Positions 14,079 to 15,916 of a stretch of 15,916 bases of DNA are shown one piece after another (within the stretch, counting starts at the first letter, position 1; the number at the start of each line of letters is the position of its first letter). A program made the position numbers and the translations under genes. The notes under the pieces are model-generated. The model did not search any database. It was not told where the DNA came from and saw nothing but the letters and a program-made list of their open reading frames with translations. The stretch spans positions 1-15,916 of the forward strand of contig JAITDQ010000313.1 in NCBI GenBank assembly GCA_031282485.1, given 5' to 3'. This stretch comes from Tannerella sp. Its GTDB lineage: Bacteria > Bacteroidota > Bacteroidia > Bacteroidales > Tannerellaceae.

Positions 14079-15916
14079 ATGAGTGATATAATCCATTTAC
14101 TGCCCGACCACATAGCTAACCAGATTGCTGCCGGAGAAGTCATTCAGCGTCCCGCATCCGTTGTAAAAGAACTGATGGAGAACTCCATAGACGCGGGAGC
14201 AAAAACGATTACGGTGAATATAAAAGACGCCGGCCGTACGCTTATCCGGGTGATAGACGACGGAAAAGGAATGACGGAGACGGATGCGCGCATGGCTTTC
14301 GAACGTCATGCCACCTCCAAAATATCGTCCGTCGACGATTTGTTCTCGCTTCATACCATGGGCTTTCGCGGCGAGGCGTTAGCTTCCATAGCCGCCGTGG
14401 CGCAGGTGGAACTGCGAACGCGCGTCAGGAGCGGCGAAATCGGTACGTGCCTGTCTATCTCGGCTTCGACGCTCGAATGTGTAATGCCGGAAGCCTGCAA
14501 CGAAGGCAGTATCTTTTCCGTAAAAAACCTTTTTTATAATGTCCCCGCCCGTCGTAAATTTCTCAAATCGAACGAAACGGAATTTCGGCATATCCTTACG
14601 GAATTTGAACGCGTGGCGCTTGTTCATCCCGATATAGCGTTCACGCTGCGCCATAATGAAGCGATCATTTTTGAATTGCCGGTATGCGGATTGCGGCAGC
14701 GTATTGCCGACATTTTCGGGAAAGGAATGAATCAGAAATTACTGTCCGTCGACGCCGATACATCCCTGATTAATATACGGGGATTTGTGGGACGTGTCGA
14801 TTCCGTGAAAAAACACGCCATGCAATACTTCTTTACGAACGGGCGATACATGCGCCACCCGTATTTTCACAAGGCCGTGATGCAGGCATACGAGCAAATG
14901 ATACCGGCAGGAGAAATGCCGGATTATTTCATCTATTTCGAGGTTGACCCGTCGACGGTCGACGTAAATATTCATCCGACAAAAACGGAAATTAAATTTG
15001 AAAACGAACATCCCGTATGGCAAATTATTTATTCGGCCGTGCGCGAATCGCTGGCAAAATCAAATTCCGTCCCCTCCATAGACTTTGATACGGCCGGCAT
15101 GATTGATATTCCCGTTTACAACCCTTCGCCGAAAACCCCGGTTAACGTCAAACCTCCCGAACTGACGCTGAATAAAGATTATAATCCTTTCCGGGAAACA
15201 GGCACATACCGCCTTACGGACGACTGGAAGTCGCTGTATGAAGGCTTTGAAAGCGAGCGTAACTCCGTCTTACTGCCCGATAAGGGATTTTCCCCCGGAG
15301 AAAAACGGGAATCCCTTTCTTCCGCTTTATCTCCGGCCGGTGCGACGCCGGTCGTTTCGTCCGTTACCGGCGACGCTGCCGGCGACGGGATGTTTACGAA
15401 CGTCTCCAATCCGTGTTTTCAATACAAAAACCGTTATATCATTACCCCGTTGAAATCCGGGCTTGTCATCATCGACCAGCGCCGTGCCCATATCCGTATT
15501 CTGTTCGAGAAATACATCCGCAACATAACCCGCCGGCAGTCCGTATCCCAGAAGCTGCTGTTCCCTGAAACGGTAGAATTTACAGCCGTCGAATCGTCAT
15601 TACTGCCGTTATTGGCTGATGAAATAAAATTTTTAGGTTTTGACTTGGTGCCGGTGGAGGGTAACAGTTATGCCATACACGGCGTGCCGGCAAGTGTTTC
15701 AGGCGGAAACCCGGCAGCGCTGGTAAAGGAGATCGTTGCGGCCGCGATCGAAAATGCGGCAGGCGAACAGGAGAAAAGAGCTGAAAAAATGGCCCTGTCG
15801 CTTGCGAAAGCAACCGCCATTCCTGCCGGAAAAATCCTGACCCCGGACGAAATGGACGCCCTTGTAGCCTCCCTTTTTGCAATCGAAGCCAACGGAATGA
15901 CCCCCGACGGCCTCGC
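14079..15916 (+). CDS. mutL: MutL, DNA mismatch repair protein (3' end outside the window)
   Basis: Couples mismatch recognition by MutS to strand excision. 612 codons are visible, without a stop, to the window edge. The GHKL ATPase is intact: ELMENSIDAG (31-40, metal-binding Asn35), DDGKGM (60-65), ATSKI (78-82) and GFRGEAL (95-101). A transducer domain follows to about 330, then a poorly conserved linker (about 335-435), then the dimerisation domain. There the endonuclease motif DQHAxxE reads DQRRAHI (466-472), the ACR-type segment reads SLAKATAIP and the CPHGRP-type segment reads TPDG, so nuclease activity is unlikely. QKLLFP (491-496) fits a beta-clamp-binding motif. I start at 14079 (MSDIIHLLPDHIANQIAAGEV), the usual family N-terminus, 6 nt after the previous stop. 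The upstream ATG at 14072 hits TGA after four codons. Confidence 0.93.
   Translation, partial: MSDIIHLLPDHIANQIAAGEVIQRPASVVKELMENSIDAGAKTITVNIKDAGRTLIRVIDDGKGMTETDARMAFERHATSKISSVDDLFSLHTMGFRGEALASIAAVAQVELRTRVRSGEIGTCLSISASTLECVMPEACNEGSIFSVKNLFYNVPARRKFLKSNETEFRHILTEFERVALVHPDIAFTLRHNEAIIFELPVCGLRQRIADIFGKGMNQKLLSVDADTSLINIRGFVGRVDSVKKHAMQYFFTNGRYMRHPYFHKAVMQAYEQMIPAGEMPDYFIYFEVDPSTVDVNIHPTKTEIKFENEHPVWQIIYSAVRESLAKSNSVPSIDFDTAGMIDIPVYNPSPKTPVNVKPPELTLNKDYNPFRETGTYRLTDDWKSLYEGFESERNSVLLPDKGFSPGEKRESLSSALSPAGATPVVSSVTGDAAGDGMFTNVSNPCFQYKNRYIITPLKSGLVIIDQRRAHIRILFEKYIRNITRRQSVSQKLLFPETVEFTAVESSLLPLLADEIKFLGFDLVPVEGNSYAIHGVPASVSGGNPAALVKEIVAAAIENAAGEQEKRAEKMALSLAKATAIPAGKILTPDEMDALVASLFAIEANGMTPDGL

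Noticed and set aside
14072..14086. Four-codon open frame overlapping the stop of the 102-aa gene and the mutL start
   Set aside because: TAATG overlap looks like possible reinitiation, but the peptide is trivial and the family N-terminus clearly begins at 14079.
1..15916. CRISPR arrays, tRNA/rRNA genes, transposases, toxin-antitoxin or defence genes
   Set aside because: None seen on reading both strands; all sizeable frames are accounted for by core housekeeping genes or their shadows.

Overview
The window looks like a stretch of chromosomal core genome from a member of the Bacteroidetes, most likely the order Bacteroidales. The reasons are a long PPi-dependent phosphofructokinase, Bacteroidales-type ClpP and trigger factor sequences, a family of PpiC/SurA-like envelope isomerases next to an OstA-like protein, promoters of the TTTG / TAnnTTTG type, and a general lack of Shine-Dalgarno sequences. 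Genus cannot be settled by eye. I see no tRNA, rRNA, CRISPR array, insertion sequence or phage gene.

Layout. Bases 1-323 hold no convincing intact gene. They contain two hairpin-forming segments (24-49 and 233-310) and a 62-codon minus-strand open frame that may be a decayed gene fragment. Bases 324-1979 (minus) encode pyrophosphate-dependent 6-phosphofructokinase. A 118-bp divergent intergenic region (1980-2097) carries a good Bacteroidetes promoter for it and a weaker one for the rightward genes. From 2098 to the right edge every gene is on the plus strand with short gaps or small overlaps: a 67-aa two-helix membrane protein, tig, clpP, clpX, recQ, three periplasmic PpiC/SurA-family proteins (529, 284 and 456 aa), an OstA/LptA-like protein, a 102-aa tail-anchored membrane protein, and mutL, which runs off the right edge with 612 codons visible.

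How the genes work together. The first block (tig, clpP, clpX) is cytoplasmic protein quality control: a ribosome-bound chaperone plus the ClpXP protease. recQ and mutL are DNA repair genes on either side of an envelope block. In that block the PpiC/SurA proteins probably chaperone outer-membrane proteins through the periplasm, and the OstA-like protein probably takes part in LPS transport. Spacing suggests one or a few long transcripts; the surA-ostA pair overlaps by an ATGA and is probably translationally coupled.

Nothing here looks like a new defence or mobile system. The points most worth checking are a MutL that has lost the endonuclease motifs but keeps a beta-clamp-binding motif, a VGY tripeptide where ClpX normally carries IGF, a RecQ with a basic N-terminal extension and patchy base composition, a graded series of parvulin-domain loss in the PpiC/SurA trio, and the structured region behind the phosphofructokinase gene.
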